A stretch of 64,000 bases of DNA, from the NCBI GenBank assembly GCA_964510205.1, contig CAZEBW010000005.1, forward strand, positions 24,556 to 88,555, read 5' to 3'. A model generated the notes under the pieces. That model worked only from the letters and a program-made list of their open reading frames with translations. It did no database searches and was not told the DNA's origin. The stretch is from CAZEBW01 sp964510205 (GTDB lineage: Bacteria; Chloroflexota; Anaerolineae; VGOG01). Of this stretch, positions 41,796 to 50,096 are shown in pieces; position 1 is the first letter of the stretch; each line of letters begins with the position of its first letter. A program made the translations under genes and the position numbers.

Positions 41796-42068
41796 ATGCA
41801 TTTCGTGAAGAGCGTGACTTATGTATCCGAATACAAGTTGCTGCTATCTTTTGAGAATGGCAGTGCAAAGCTGGTTGATCTGGAGCCTCATTTGGATGGG
41901 GAAATCTTTGAGCCATTGAAGGATATTGACTACTTCAAGACTGTATGCGTCAATCCAGATCTGGACACGATAGTGTGGGACAACGGAGCGGATATGTCTC
42001 CCGATTTCTTATACGAGATAGGAAAGCCGGTAGAGAAATCCGCTTTGGTCACAGAGGTTGCAGCCTAA
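41796..42068 (+). CDS. DUF2442 family protein
   Basis: 90 residues with GGGGGAGCAAC upstream. Typical DUF2442 pattern: YKLLLSFENGSAKLVDLEPH, FKTVCVNPDLDTIVWDNGAD, MSPDFLYEIG. It probably acts with the DUF4160 protein. A terminator follows at 42117. Confidence 0.88.
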   Translation: MHFVKSVTYVSEYKLLLSFENGSAKLVDLEPHLDGEIFEPLKDIDYFKTVCVNPDLDTIVWDNGADMSPDFLYEIGKPVEKSALVTEVAA

Positions 42069-42116
42069 CAGGATGGTGGTATCCACCATTTGCTATACGC
42101 TTTGGCCGAAGTTGTT

Positions 42117-42147
42117 GAGCCAGCCTGGAAACAGGTTGGCTCTTTTG
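42117..42147 (+). terminator. Rho-independent terminator
   Basis: GAGCCAGCCT (42117-42126) pairs with AGGTTGGCTC (42133-42142) including one G-T, followed by TTTTGC. It ends the DUF4160/DUF2442 unit. Confidence 0.78.
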
Positions 42148-42160
42148 CTAATGGGTTGCT

Positions 42161-42246
42161 TCAAACGAGTTGGCTGGTATTGTTGGTCGGAATCGTTTCC
42201 GACGAGTTGACGGATTACCAATCCGTCCTATAACCGAGATGAAACA
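42161..42246. repeat. 86-bp dispersed repeat, copy 1
   Basis: Starts TCAAACGAGTTGGCTGGTAT, contains the internal palindrome GGAATCGTTTCCGACG and GGATTACCAATCC, and ends GATGAAAC. The second copy is at 49319-49404 in the same orientation with a modest number of changes. The last codons and stop of nnr lie inside it. Confidence 0.9.
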
Positions 42247-43937
42247 CGCCCTCTTGTCAGCGACTCGCTTGCCGATAGAAGCTTGATGGTTTTTGGTAAC
42301 ACGGGCAGGAGGTCGCCCGCCACCATCCCTGCCCCCCCGAGCTCCCTTCGGACCAACTCCCCTGCCAGCCCATGAACGTAGGCCCCGACCAGGGCGGCGT
42401 CGAAAGGCGCCAGGCCCTGGGCCAGGAAGCCGACGATGGCCCCCGCCAACACGTCGCCGCTGCCGGCTGTGGCCAGGCCGGGGTTGGCGAAGGGACTGAT
42501 GACTGCTCTCCCCTCAGGGTCGGCGATGACGGTGTAGGCTCCCTTCAGGATCACGACCTGACCCCACTTCTCCGCCATCTGCCGCGCCACCCCCAGCCTG
42601 TCGGCCTCGATTTCGCGCACCGTGATCCCGGTCAGGCGGGACATCTCGCCGGGGTGGGGAGTGAGGATGCTGCGCTCTCTGAGTTGTTCCCACCAGTTGG
42701 GGGTATCGGCCAGGGCGTTCAGGCCGTCGGCGTCTATCACCAGCGGCGGCAGCAGTAGCTCTCCCTTCGCGGCCTCCTCGTTCGCTACGAAGCCGATGCG
42801 CCCTCTTTTGCCTGGTTCCACACTCAGCAATTGCTGGACGAATTGCACTGTCTTCTTGTCACGGCCCAGGCCCGGCCCCAGGAGGAGGGCGTCGTAATCC
42901 CGAATGCTCTCGCCCAACACTTTGATGGCGTCGGGCACGAGGACGCCCATGTCCTGGGGCAGGAGCAGGAAGGTGACCTCGCTGAGCTTGGAGGCCAGGA
43001 TGGGGTGGATGCCCTCCGCCAGGGCCAGAGTGACCAGGCCCGTGCCCACCCGCGTGGCCGCAGCGCTGGCCAAGTAGGCCGCTCCAGTGTAGTTGACCGA
43101 GCCGGCTACCACCAGCGCCTTGCCGAAGGTGCCCTTGTGAGCTCCCAGCGGCCGCGGGGGCAGGAGGTCGCTGATCATCTGCGGCGTGGCCAGCTCCACC
43201 CGGACGTCGTCCGCCAAATGCGGCGGTATCTCGATGTCGGCAACGACCAAGCGGCCCACGTACTCAGCGCCGGGGAACAGGAACTGGCCTCGCTTGGGGA
43301 AACCAAAGGTCACTGTCAGGTCGGCGGGCACGGCGGCCGGGTCTATGGCTCCCGTGTCGCAATCCAGCCCCGTGGGGACGTCCACGGCGACAAGCAGAGG
43401 GAACGTGGGCCGAGCGGTCAATGAGGGAAGCGAGGGCGAAAAGAGAGCCTCTGCTCCCTCTGTCCCCTTTGGCTCGTTTGTCCCCTCTACTGACTCCTTG
43501 ACCACACTCAATATCTCCTTCAGCGATCCTCCGATCGGCCGCGAGACCCCGGTACCCAGCAGGGCGTCAATGATCACGTTGGACTCGCCCAGCAGGCGGC
43601 GCAGCGCAGCAAAGCCCTCGTCGTCTTCGGCCCAGGAGATGGGAATGTCCCTCTCGGTGGCCAGGCGGAAATTCTCGTCGCCCTCGACGCCGCGCTTCCA
43701 GATGTAGAAAGTGACATAAGCACCAGCGTCGTGCAAGTATCGTCCGGCCACCAGCCCGTCCCCCCCATTGTTGCCCGGACCAACCAGCACCAGTATCCGT
43801 TTATCCGCTACCCCCATCCGTTGACAGGCTTCCGCTACGGCTCTGCCGGCGTTTTCCATCATCGTGTCGTAGGAGAGCCCGCCCGCATCGGCTTCTCTCT
43901 CTATGCGCTGCATCTCCTCTGTGGTTACTACTTTCAT
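42228..43937 (-). CDS. nnr: Bifunctional NAD(P)H-hydrate epimerase/dehydratase
   Basis: Repairs damaged NAD(P)H hydrates. The N-terminal epimerase domain (about 1-215) has MMENAGRAVAEACQ, VLVGPGNNGGDGLVAGRYL and VAVDVPTGLDCDTG; the C-terminal ADP-dependent dehydratase domain (about 225-569) has GTFGKALVVAGSVNYTGAAY, LTPHPGEMSRLTG and GLATAGSGDVLAGAIVG. An extra stretch in the epimerase domain (about 145-180: ESVEGTNEPKGTEGAEALFS) looks like a repeat-derived insertion. The stop codon falls in the 86-bp repeat. First of three minus-strand genes here. Confidence 0.95.
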   Translation of the reverse strand: MKVVTTEEMQRIEREADAGGLSYDTMMENAGRAVAEACQRMGVADKRILVLVGPGNNGGDGLVAGRYLHDAGAYVTFYIWKRGVEGDENFRLATERDIPISWAEDDEGFAALRRLLGESNVIIDALLGTGVSRPIGGSLKEILSVVKESVEGTNEPKGTEGAEALFSPSLPSLTARPTFPLLVAVDVPTGLDCDTGAIDPAAVPADLTVTFGFPKRGQFLFPGAEYVGRLVVADIEIPPHLADDVRVELATPQMISDLLPPRPLGAHKGTFGKALVVAGSVNYTGAAYLASAAATRVGTGLVTLALAEGIHPILASKLSEVTFLLLPQDMGVLVPDAIKVLGESIRDYDALLLGPGLGRDKKTVQFVQQLLSVEPGKRGRIGFVANEEAAKGELLLPPLVIDADGLNALADTPNWWEQLRERSILTPHPGEMSRLTGITVREIEADRLGVARQMAEKWGQVVILKGAYTVIADPEGRAVISPFANPGLATAGSGDVLAGAIVGFLAQGLAPFDAALVGAYVHGLAGELVRRELGGAGMVAGDLLPVLPKTIKLLSASESLTRGRVSSRL

Positions 43938-44013
43938 GTGCTTCAGCCCCTTCTTCGTTTCTCAATCTGTGCCTTTCAGGCGGTCTCTCTGCTACGTGTT
44001 GCTGGCCTATCAG

Positions 44014-44090
44014 TTGGCCCTCGGTCGCGGGAAGTCCTCCTCCACGACCTCGGCTGATACGGGAAATCCGTTGAAACGGATTCAGAACAA
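44014..44090. repeat. 77-bp inverted repeat, left copy
   Basis: Runs from TTGGCCCTCGGTCGCGGGAA to GAAACGGATTCAGAACAA and contains TACGGGAAATCCGTTGAAAC. It is complementary to 45244-45320 with about two differences. The two copies flank the prenyl synthase gene. Confidence 0.93.
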
Positions 44091-44101
44091 GTTAGAATTT
44101 G

Positions 44102-45136
44102 CTAGTACGCCCTCTCGACCAAAAAGGCGGCCAGCTCTCTCAAGTCGTCTTGGGCCTCGTTTTCCACCCCCATAGCATCGAGCTCAGCCAGGGCTTGCTG
44201 GTAGCAGTCGCTGGCCATTGCCTCCGCGTAGCGGCGCGATCCTAAATCCTCCAGGATGATGAGCGCGGCCTCCACGGCCTCCTCGCCAATGACTTCCCGT
44301 TGATAGATTTTCCTCAGCTCTTTTCCCTCAGCCCTCTGCTCCTCCTCCAAGGCCCGCACGATGGGCAGCGTCTTCTTGCGCTGGCGGATGTCGTCGGCGG
44401 TTGGCTTGCCCGTCACCTGTGGATCGCCCCAGATGCCCAGGACGTCGTCCACGATTTGAAAGGCCAGGCCCAGGTTTTGGCCGAAGCGGCGATAGTGGGC
44501 AGTGGATTCGGCGTCGCCCCCGGCGACCAGGGCTCCCAGTTGCGCCGCCGCGCCGAACAGGGCGGCCGTTTTGCCCCGGATCATGGAGAGGTACTGCTCC
44601 ACGTCAACGTCCAGGCGATCCTCGAAGCTCAAATCCAGGTGCTGACCTTCGGTGAGGGCCAAGCAAGCCCGATCGAGAATCTCCAGGGCGGTGAGCGCCC
44701 GCTGAGGGGGCAGCCCCCTGTCGGCCAGGCGCCGCATGGTCAGGTGGGCCAGGGCGAACAGACCATCGCCTGCGTTGATGGCCTGGGGCGCGCCCCACAC
44801 CTTCCAGACGGTAGGGCGGCCCCGCCGCAGATGGCTCTTGTCCTCAATGTCATCGTGGATCAGGGAGAAGTTGTGCACCAGTTCGATAGCCGCAGCGGCG
44901 GGCAAGGCTTGCTCGGCATCGCCGCCGCTCGCCTGGCAGGTCAAGAGGCACAGAATGGGCCGCAGGCGCTTGCCGGCGTCCCCCTCGGTGGGAGCAAAGC
45001 TCGTGTCAACCCATCCCAGATGGTACTGCATCATGCCATAGAATGGTGCGAGCTGGAAAGGAAAAGGAGCGAAGGTTTTTCGCAACTCGGCCTCGATGAG
45101 GGGTAGGTATCTTTCAAAGACGCTTTCCAGGCTCAT
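44102..45136 (-). CDS. Polyprenyl (geranylgeranyl/farnesyl) diphosphate synthase
   Basis: Condenses isopentenyl diphosphate with allylic diphosphates. 344 residues with the first aspartate-rich motif FSLIHDDIEDKSHLRRGRPT, the preceding AAAIELVHN, GKTAALFGAA, and the second aspartate-rich motif LAFQIVDDVLGIWGD. Chain length cannot be predicted reliably. It lies beside fni on the same strand, making a small isoprenoid cluster, but is bracketed by 77-bp inverted repeats. Confidence 0.93.
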   Translation of the reverse strand: MSLESVFERYLPLIEAELRKTFAPFPFQLAPFYGMMQYHLGWVDTSFAPTEGDAGKRLRPILCLLTCQASGGDAEQALPAAAAIELVHNFSLIHDDIEDKSHLRRGRPTVWKVWGAPQAINAGDGLFALAHLTMRRLADRGLPPQRALTALEILDRACLALTEGQHLDLSFEDRLDVDVEQYLSMIRGKTAALFGAAAQLGALVAGGDAESTAHYRRFGQNLGLAFQIVDDVLGIWGDPQVTGKPTADDIRQRKKTLPIVRALEEEQRAEGKELRKIYQREVIGEEAVEAALIILEDLGSRRYAEAMASDCYQQALAELDAMGVENEAQDDLRELAAFLVERAY

Positions 45137-45243
45137 GGTGGATTGTTCCTGATTCTCTGGAGGGTAGTCTCCCTGGAGAGTGTTGCTGGCCGAGGCCGAG
45201 CAATGAATTGCCCGGCTGAGACATAAGATGCGATAAATCGCAT

Positions 45244-45320
45244 TTGTTCTGAATCCGTTTCAACGGATTTCCCGTATCAGCCGAGGTCGTGGAGGAGGGC
45301 TTCCCGCGACCGAGGGCCAG
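45244..45320. repeat. 77-bp inverted repeat, right copy
   Basis: Reverse complement of 44014-44090. It lies between the prenyl synthase start and the fni stop. Confidence 0.93.
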
Positions 45321-45329
45321 CTTATCAGC

Positions 45330-46352
45330 TCAAAACCTGGTTTCTAAAAGAGAGACCCTCTTGAGCTCCTGCAGGTCCCCAGCGCCCACGCAGAACATGG
45401 CCGTGCGCAGCTCTTCCAGAATCTCTTTGATCATTTCCCCCACCGCTTCGGGGGAGACGGTGGCTGGCTGTAGGAAGGGAGTGGCCAGGGCTGCGGCGTC
45501 GGCGCCGAGGGCCAGGGCTTTGGCGGCCTCCACGCCGGTGCGGATGCCGCCGCTGGCGATCAGGGTGACTCCGGGAGCGCCTCGCCGGACCATCTGGATG
45601 GACTCGGCGGTGGGGATGCCCCAGTCGGCGAAGGCGGCGGCGATGCGGCGGGATCTCTCGTCAGCGGCGCGGTGCATCTCCACCTCGCTCCAGGAAGTGC
45701 CCCCCGCTCCAGCCACGTCAATAGCGGCCACGCCGGCGCCCGCCAGCGCCCGCGCTACCTCCTCAGAAATGCCCCAGCCCACCTCTTTGATGATCACGGG
45801 CACGGACAATCCTCGGCAGACCGCCTCGATCTTGGCCAGCAGCCCTGAGAAGTCGGTGTTGCCCTCTGGCTGGAGAGCCTCCTGCAGCGGGTTCAGGTGC
45901 AGGATCAGGCCATCGGCTTCGATCATCTCCACCGCCCGCCGGCAGTGCTCGACGTCGTAGCCATAGTTCAACTGCACGGCGCCCAGGTTAGCCAACAGCA
46001 GGATATCGGGAGCCACATCGCGCACCCGGTAGGTGTGAAACAGATTGGGCTCTTCCAGCGCTGCTCGCTGCGAACCGACGCCCATGCCCAGACCGTGAGT
46101 TTGCGCTGCCAGAGCCAGATTCTTGTTGATGGTCTCGGCCTCCTCAGCGCCGCCTGTCATGGATGAGATGATCAGAGGGGCGCCAAGCCGTTTGCCTAAC
46201 AAGTTGGTGGAAAGATCAATGTGGTCGCGGTCTATCTCTGGCAGAGCTTGATGAACGAAGTGGTACCTTTCCAGCCCCGTGGTCAAATTTCGGAAGCGCA
46301 CGTCTTCTTTCAGCAGGATACGCAGGTGCTCTGATTTTCGTCGGTTGTGCAT
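45330..46352 (-). CDS. fni: Isopentenyl-diphosphate delta-isomerase, type 2
   Basis: FMN-dependent interconversion of IPP and DMAPP. 340 residues: RRKSEHLRILL start, APLIISSMTGG, GMGVGSQRAALEEP, LHLNPLQEALQPEGNTDF, PVIIKEVGWGIS, DVAGAGGTSW and IASGGIRTGVEAAKALALGA. ATG at 46352 follows GGAGGTTTCGGCCC; an upstream in-frame extension lacks conservation and was excluded. It supplies substrate for the adjacent prenyl synthase. Confidence 0.96.
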   Translation of the reverse strand: MHNRRKSEHLRILLKEDVRFRNLTTGLERYHFVHQALPEIDRDHIDLSTNLLGKRLGAPLIISSMTGGAEEAETINKNLALAAQTHGLGMGVGSQRAALEEPNLFHTYRVRDVAPDILLLANLGAVQLNYGYDVEHCRRAVEMIEADGLILHLNPLQEALQPEGNTDFSGLLAKIEAVCRGLSVPVIIKEVGWGISEEVARALAGAGVAAIDVAGAGGTSWSEVEMHRAADERSRRIAAAFADWGIPTAESIQMVRRGAPGVTLIASGGIRTGVEAAKALALGADAAALATPFLQPATVSPEAVGEMIKEILEELRTAMFCVGAGDLQELKRVSLLETRF

Positions 46353-46451
46353 GGGCCGAAACCTCCGTAACTTTTCGCCGCCGACGGTGTTGAAATAAAT
46401 GGGCCGTCCACGCAATCTTACCAGCGGAGTCGGTTCTTGTCAAGTAGCTTT

Positions 46452-46480
46452 TTGACTATATCGGCCAAGACTGGTAAAAT
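46452..46480 (+). promoter_or_regulatory. Sigma-70-type promoter for acpP
   Basis: TTGACT (46452-46457), 17-nt spacer, TAAAAT (46475-46480), 45 nt before the acpP ATG. Confidence 0.82.
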
Positions 46481-46524
46481 AGGGCCTGTGACCCATCATT
46501 AGATTCTGCAGAGGAGGTGAGAGA

Positions 46525-46761
46525 ATGTCGGCATTCGAGGATATCAAAGCCATCATCGTCGAAGTGTTGGGGGTTGACCCGGATGAGGTGACCCCCGAGG
46601 CCAGCTTCCGCGAGGACCTGGAGGCTGATTCGCTCGACCTGGTGGAGCTGATCATGGAGTTCGAGGACAAGTTCGGAGAAGAGATTCCCGACGAGGATGC
46701 TCAGCAGATCACCACGGTTGGGGAGGCAGTGGCCTACGTCGAGAAGCGCGTGGTCGCGTAA
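46525..46761 (+). CDS. acpP: Acyl carrier protein
   Basis: 78 residues. Phosphopantetheine attachment serine in REDLEADSLDLVELIMEFE, acidic helices throughout, FGEEIPDEDAQQITTVGEAV. AGGAGGTGAGA ribosome site. It is not next to other fatty acid synthesis genes; the neighbours handle isoprenoids. Confidence 0.96.
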   Translation: MSAFEDIKAIIVEVLGVDPDEVTPEASFREDLEADSLDLVELIMEFEDKFGEEIPDEDAQQITTVGEAVAYVEKRVVA

Positions 46762-46859
46762 CACGCCTGCGGATACCAACAAGCCAAAGCTGGTTGGTGC
46801 AGGGGCAAGAAGGTTGGTTTGCCTCCAATTGAGTGCGCCTGGGTGCGCTTGAGCTCGCG

Positions 46860-46889
46860 ACATGGGGATGAAAATCCCCATGTTTTCTT
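46860..46889 (+). terminator. Rho-independent terminator with GAAA loop
   Basis: ACATGGGGAT (46860-46869), loop GAAA, ATCCCCATGT (46874-46883), then TTTCTTC. It ends acpP, so the reductase gene that follows probably has its own start. Confidence 0.85.
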
Positions 46890-46946
46890 CTCTGCCAATC
46901 CCGGCGCCTCGGTGGGTTTTTCTTGACGAGCGGAGGGAGGAGGCCG

Positions 46947-48236
46947 GTGATAAAAGTCGAGACGGATCGCTGCGGCTATTGCGGCGCTTGTGTGGGCGTC
47001 TGCCCTGTGGGAGCCATCGAGCTGGCCGAGACGCACCTGCTCATCCACGAGGGGTGCGTGGACTGCGGCCTGTGTTTGCCGGCCTGCCCAATGGGAGCTT
47101 TGCAGGCCGAAGACTACGCCGAGAGCGAAGCGCTCCCTCTCCGGCGGCGCTACGACGTGGTGGTCGTGGGGGCGGGGCCGGGCGGATCAGCAGCGGCGCG
47201 AGAAGCGGCGGAGCTGGGCCTCTCGGTGCTGCTGCTGGAGAAGCGCCAGGAGATCGGCTCGCCGGTGCGCTGCGCGGAGGGCATAGCGCCCGACCAGCTG
47301 TTGCCCTTCATCGAGCCGGACCCCCGCTGGATCTCGGCGGTGGTGAGCAAGGCTCAGGTCACGCTCGTCGGCGATGGGAAAACCGTGACCCGGCGCGCCG
47401 AGGGCGGCCAGGGCTACATCCTGGAGCGGCGGGTCTTCGACCGCGTCCTGGCCGAGGAGGCGGCCAAGGTCGGAGCGCGGGTAATGGTCAAGACGGCGGC
47501 CAGCGGGCTGCTGCTGGAAGACGGCGTGGTGCGGGGCGTCGTGGCCCGTGGTCCCGCCGCAGCGATGGAAGTCGAATGCGCGGTGGTCATCGGCGCGGAC
47601 GGCGTGGAATCGCAGGTGGGCGATTGGGCTGGCCTGGACACCGTCATGCCCTTGCGAGATACCATGACCTGCGCCCAATATCTACTGGCGGGCATCGAAA
47701 TAGACTCCGCGTGCTGCTATTATTACGTAGGTCAAGAGATAGCCCCCGGCGGCTACGCCTGGGTCTTCCCCAAAGGAGAAGGCAAAGCCAACGTGGGCCT
47801 GGGCGTTCAAGCTGATCTAGCGACGGACCCGGCCCTGGTCTACCTCGACCGTTTCATCGAGAGTCAGCCTCACCTGGCCCAGGGCGGTGCGGTGACCCTG
47901 GTGGTGGGCGGCGTGCCGGTGGCTCCGCCGCTGCCGCGTTTGGTGAGCAGTGGTCTGATGCTGGTGGGCGACGCCGCTCGCCAGGTGGACCCCTTGACCG
48001 GCGGGGGGATCGCCAACGCCATGATGGCCGGCCGTCTGGCGGCTGAGGCCGCAGCCCAGGCCATCGCCGCCGGCGATACGTCGGCCCAGGTGCTGGCCCG
48101 ATACCAGGATCGCTGGATGGCCGCTCGAGGCCGCAAGATGGCCCGCAACTATCGCCTCAAGGAGCGTTTCGGTCCCGGCGAGCGCACTTCGCCGGACTTT
48201 CTGCGCGTTTTCGCGGTAGCAGTAGCAGGGATATGA
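46947..48236 (+). CDS. Geranylgeranyl reductase-family flavoprotein with N-terminal 2x[4Fe-4S] ferredoxin domain
   Basis: 429 residues from GTG after GGAGGGAGGAGG. Residues 1-55 hold two cluster motifs: CGYCGACVGVCPVGA and CVDCGLCLPACPMGA. From about residue 70 there is an FAD fold (VVVVGAGPGGSAAAREAAEL), then GSPVRCAEGIAP, the YxWxFP-type signature GGYAWVFPKGEGKANVGLG and LMLVGDAARQVDPLTGGGIA. The family saturates prenyl chains; the fused ferredoxin would feed electrons directly. Near a prenyl synthase and fni, it may act on prenyl lipids or quinone side chains, but the substrate is not certain. Confidence 0.92.
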   Translation: MIKVETDRCGYCGACVGVCPVGAIELAETHLLIHEGCVDCGLCLPACPMGALQAEDYAESEALPLRRRYDVVVVGAGPGGSAAAREAAELGLSVLLLEKRQEIGSPVRCAEGIAPDQLLPFIEPDPRWISAVVSKAQVTLVGDGKTVTRRAEGGQGYILERRVFDRVLAEEAAKVGARVMVKTAASGLLLEDGVVRGVVARGPAAAMEVECAVVIGADGVESQVGDWAGLDTVMPLRDTMTCAQYLLAGIEIDSACCYYYVGQEIAPGGYAWVFPKGEGKANVGLGVQADLATDPALVYLDRFIESQPHLAQGGAVTLVVGGVPVAPPLPRLVSSGLMLVGDAARQVDPLTGGGIANAMMAGRLAAEAAAQAIAAGDTSAQVLARYQDRWMAARGRKMARNYRLKERFGPGERTSPDFLRVFAVAVAGI

Positions 48237-48303
48237 TCTCCGTATTCCGTCGCAGCCCACGCACTACGCAATACGTACTACGCCAAACAAGGGAGGAGCA
48301 CCC

Positions 48304-49161
48304 ATGTCTACAGTCGGCGTACTAACAGACAGTTGTGCCAGCATTCCGGAGAGCCTGATTGAGGAACTGAACATCGAGGTCGTTCCCTACTACATCCACA
48401 GGGAGAAGGAAACCCTGCGCGATCTGGTGGACGTGCAGCGGGAGGAGTTCTTCCGCTGGCTGGCTACGGCCGAGGAACTGCCCAAGACGGCCAATCCCAG
48501 TGCTGGCGATTTCCTGGAGGCCTACCAGCGCCTGGCCCGGATGGTGGGCCAGATCGTTTCCATCCACATGACCTCCCTCGGCAGCGGGGCCTATCAAGCG
48601 GCGGTGGTGGCCAAAGAGATGGTCCGGGAAGTGTTGCCCGATCTACGCATCGAGGTCATTGATACCCGCAACGTGTCCATGTGTCACGGGTGGATGGTCA
48701 TCGAGGCAGCGCGGGCGGCCCTGGCCGGCAAGAGCCTGGACGAGATCGTGAAACTGGTCGAGGACATGATCCCCATCACCAAGATGATTCAGACGGCCGA
48801 CACCCTGCGCTATCTCTACCTGGGGGGACGCATTGGCAAGGCCCAGCATCTGTTTGGCTCGCTCCTCAACATCAGGCCGCTCATCGGCATGGAGGATGGC
48901 GTCATCGTGCCCTTGGGGCAGGCTCGCGGACGGCGGAGCGCCTATCGCAAGATCGTGGAGATGATGGAGAGGGACGTCGGCCACCAGGGGCGGGTCAAGG
49001 CAGCCTTCGTGCACGCTGCGGCTCTGGAGGAGGCGGAGAGGCTGCGGGCGATGGTAGAGGAGCGGCTGACGTGCGTGGAAGTGCTGATGGCGGAGCTTTC
49101 GCCGGCCTTGGGCGTCCACACCGGCCCTGGCACAGCGGGGGTGTGCTATTTTCCCGTGTAG
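48304..49161 (+). CDS. degV: DegV family fatty acid-binding protein
   Basis: 285 residues: VGVLTDSCASIPESLIEELN, KTANPSAGDFLEAYQRLAR, HMTSLGSGAYQAA, RYLYLGGRIGK and LGVHTGPGTAGVCYFPV, all typical of DegV/FakB proteins that bind an acyl chain for fatty acid kinase. No fakA is in this window. GGGAGGAGC ribosome site; the preceding gap (48237-48303) contains a TACGCAATACGTACTACG word repeat. Confidence 0.95.
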   Translation: MSTVGVLTDSCASIPESLIEELNIEVVPYYIHREKETLRDLVDVQREEFFRWLATAEELPKTANPSAGDFLEAYQRLARMVGQIVSIHMTSLGSGAYQAAVVAKEMVREVLPDLRIEVIDTRNVSMCHGWMVIEAARAALAGKSLDEIVKLVEDMIPITKMIQTADTLRYLYLGGRIGKAQHLFGSLLNIRPLIGMEDGVIVPLGQARGRRSAYRKIVEMMERDVGHQGRVKAAFVHAAALEEAERLRAMVEERLTCVEVLMAELSPALGVHTGPGTAGVCYFPV

Positions 49162-49248
49162 CGACGGATTTGGAGGTGCACTGAAGACGGTTTGAAAAGT
49201 GCCTTTGCTTTGAAGTTCTCAGCGAAAGCGACTGGCACCTGAATATGG

Positions 49249-49284
49249 AGGCGGGGGAGGTGGATTTCCTCTCCCGCCTTTTTG
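49249..49284 (+). terminator. Rho-independent terminator after degV
   Basis: AGGCGGGGGAGG pairs with CCTCTCCCGCCT (one mismatch), followed by TTTTTGC. Upstream, 49170-49242 holds a loose AGGTGCACT...AGTGGCACC-like imperfect repeat. Confidence 0.82.
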
Positions 49285-49318
49285 CTTGCAGTCAGGCTGG
49301 ATATCGAATGGGTGTCTT

Positions 49319-49404
49319 TCAAACGAGTTGACTGGTGTTGTTGGTCGGAATGGTATTCCGACGAATTGACGGATTACCAATCCGTCCTACGACTGAAATG
49401 AAAC
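49319..49404. repeat. 86-bp dispersed repeat, copy 2
   Basis: Second copy of the element at 42161-42246, same orientation: TCAAACGAGTTGACTGGTGT to GAAATGAAAC, with the conserved GACGGATTACCAATCCGTCC hairpin. Confidence 0.9.
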
Positions 49405-49419
49405 GCACCCATATCGAAC

Positions 49420-49448
49420 TAGACAGAGACCGCTTTTTGTTGTATACT
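49420..49448 (+). promoter_or_regulatory. Sigma-70-type promoter for mobA-fdhD
   Basis: TAGACA (49420-49425), 17-nt spacer, TATACT (49443-49448). Transcription would begin near 49455, almost at the proposed mobA start, implying a leaderless or very short-leader mRNA. Confidence 0.6.
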
Positions 49449-49457
49449 ATGGTGGAA

Positions 49458-50096
49458 ATGGGTAAGAGAAAGAGCGAAGTTCGAGGTCCTATCAGTTGTA
49501 TCGTGCTGGCTGGGGGGGAGAGCAAGCGGATGGGCGCCGCCGATAAAGCCTTCCTCAGGATAGGCGGACTGACGCTTATTGAGGGGGTCGTGGAGAAGAT
49601 GGCGCGAATCGGCGACGAAGTGATCATCGTCGCCAATTCCCCCCAGGAGTACGATCATTTGGAGGCGAGGCTGGTGGGCGATATCTATCCTGGCACAGGA
49701 GCCCTGGGGGGCATCTATTCCGGGCTGAGGGCAGCTCGCAGCGATTACGGCTTGGTGGTGGCCTGCGACATGCCCTTTCTAGACCTCAGGCTGCTGCGCT
49801 ATATGATCCTCCTCTCCCCCGGCCAAGACGTGGTCATCCCCAGGGTCGGCGGGCTGACGGAACCGCTGCACGCCATCTATTCCAAGGAGTGCCTTCAGCC
49901 CATGGAGCGACTGCTGTCAGCCCGCCGCCTCAGAATCGTTGGCTTCTTCCCCGAGGTGCGAGTGCGCTACATCAAGGAGCATGAAGTGAAGCTGTTCGAT
50001 CCCCAGTGCCTGTCGTTTTTCAACGTCAACACGCCTGCCGATCTGGAGAAAGCCAGAAGCTTGGCGGCGGAAGCGGCGTTGGCAGAGAAGGAGTGA
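49458..50096 (+). CDS. mobA: Molybdenum cofactor guanylyltransferase
   Basis: Adds GMP to molybdopterin to make the bis-MGD form used by formate dehydrogenases. 212 residues: ISCIVLAGGESKRMGAADKA, GALGGIYSGLRAARSDYGLV and VVACDMPFLDLRLLRYM are diagnostic. The start is uncertain: ATG at 49458 is nearest the domain, while ATG at 49449 overlaps the -10 box. Its stop overlaps the fdhD start, so the pair is coexpressed. Confidence 0.9.
   Translation: MGKRKSEVRGPISCIVLAGGESKRMGAADKAFLRIGGLTLIEGVVEKMARIGDEVIIVANSPQEYDHLEARLVGDIYPGTGALGGIYSGLRAARSDYGLVVACDMPFLDLRLLRYMILLSPGQDVVIPRVGGLTEPLHAIYSKECLQPMERLLSARRLRIVGFFPEVRVRYIKEHEVKLFDPQCLSFFNVNTPADLEKARSLAAEAALAEKE

Noticed and set aside
44014..45320. 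Insertion sequence or transposon
   Set aside because: The inverted repeats enclose a prenyl synthase, not a transposase, and no target duplication is obvious at the ends.
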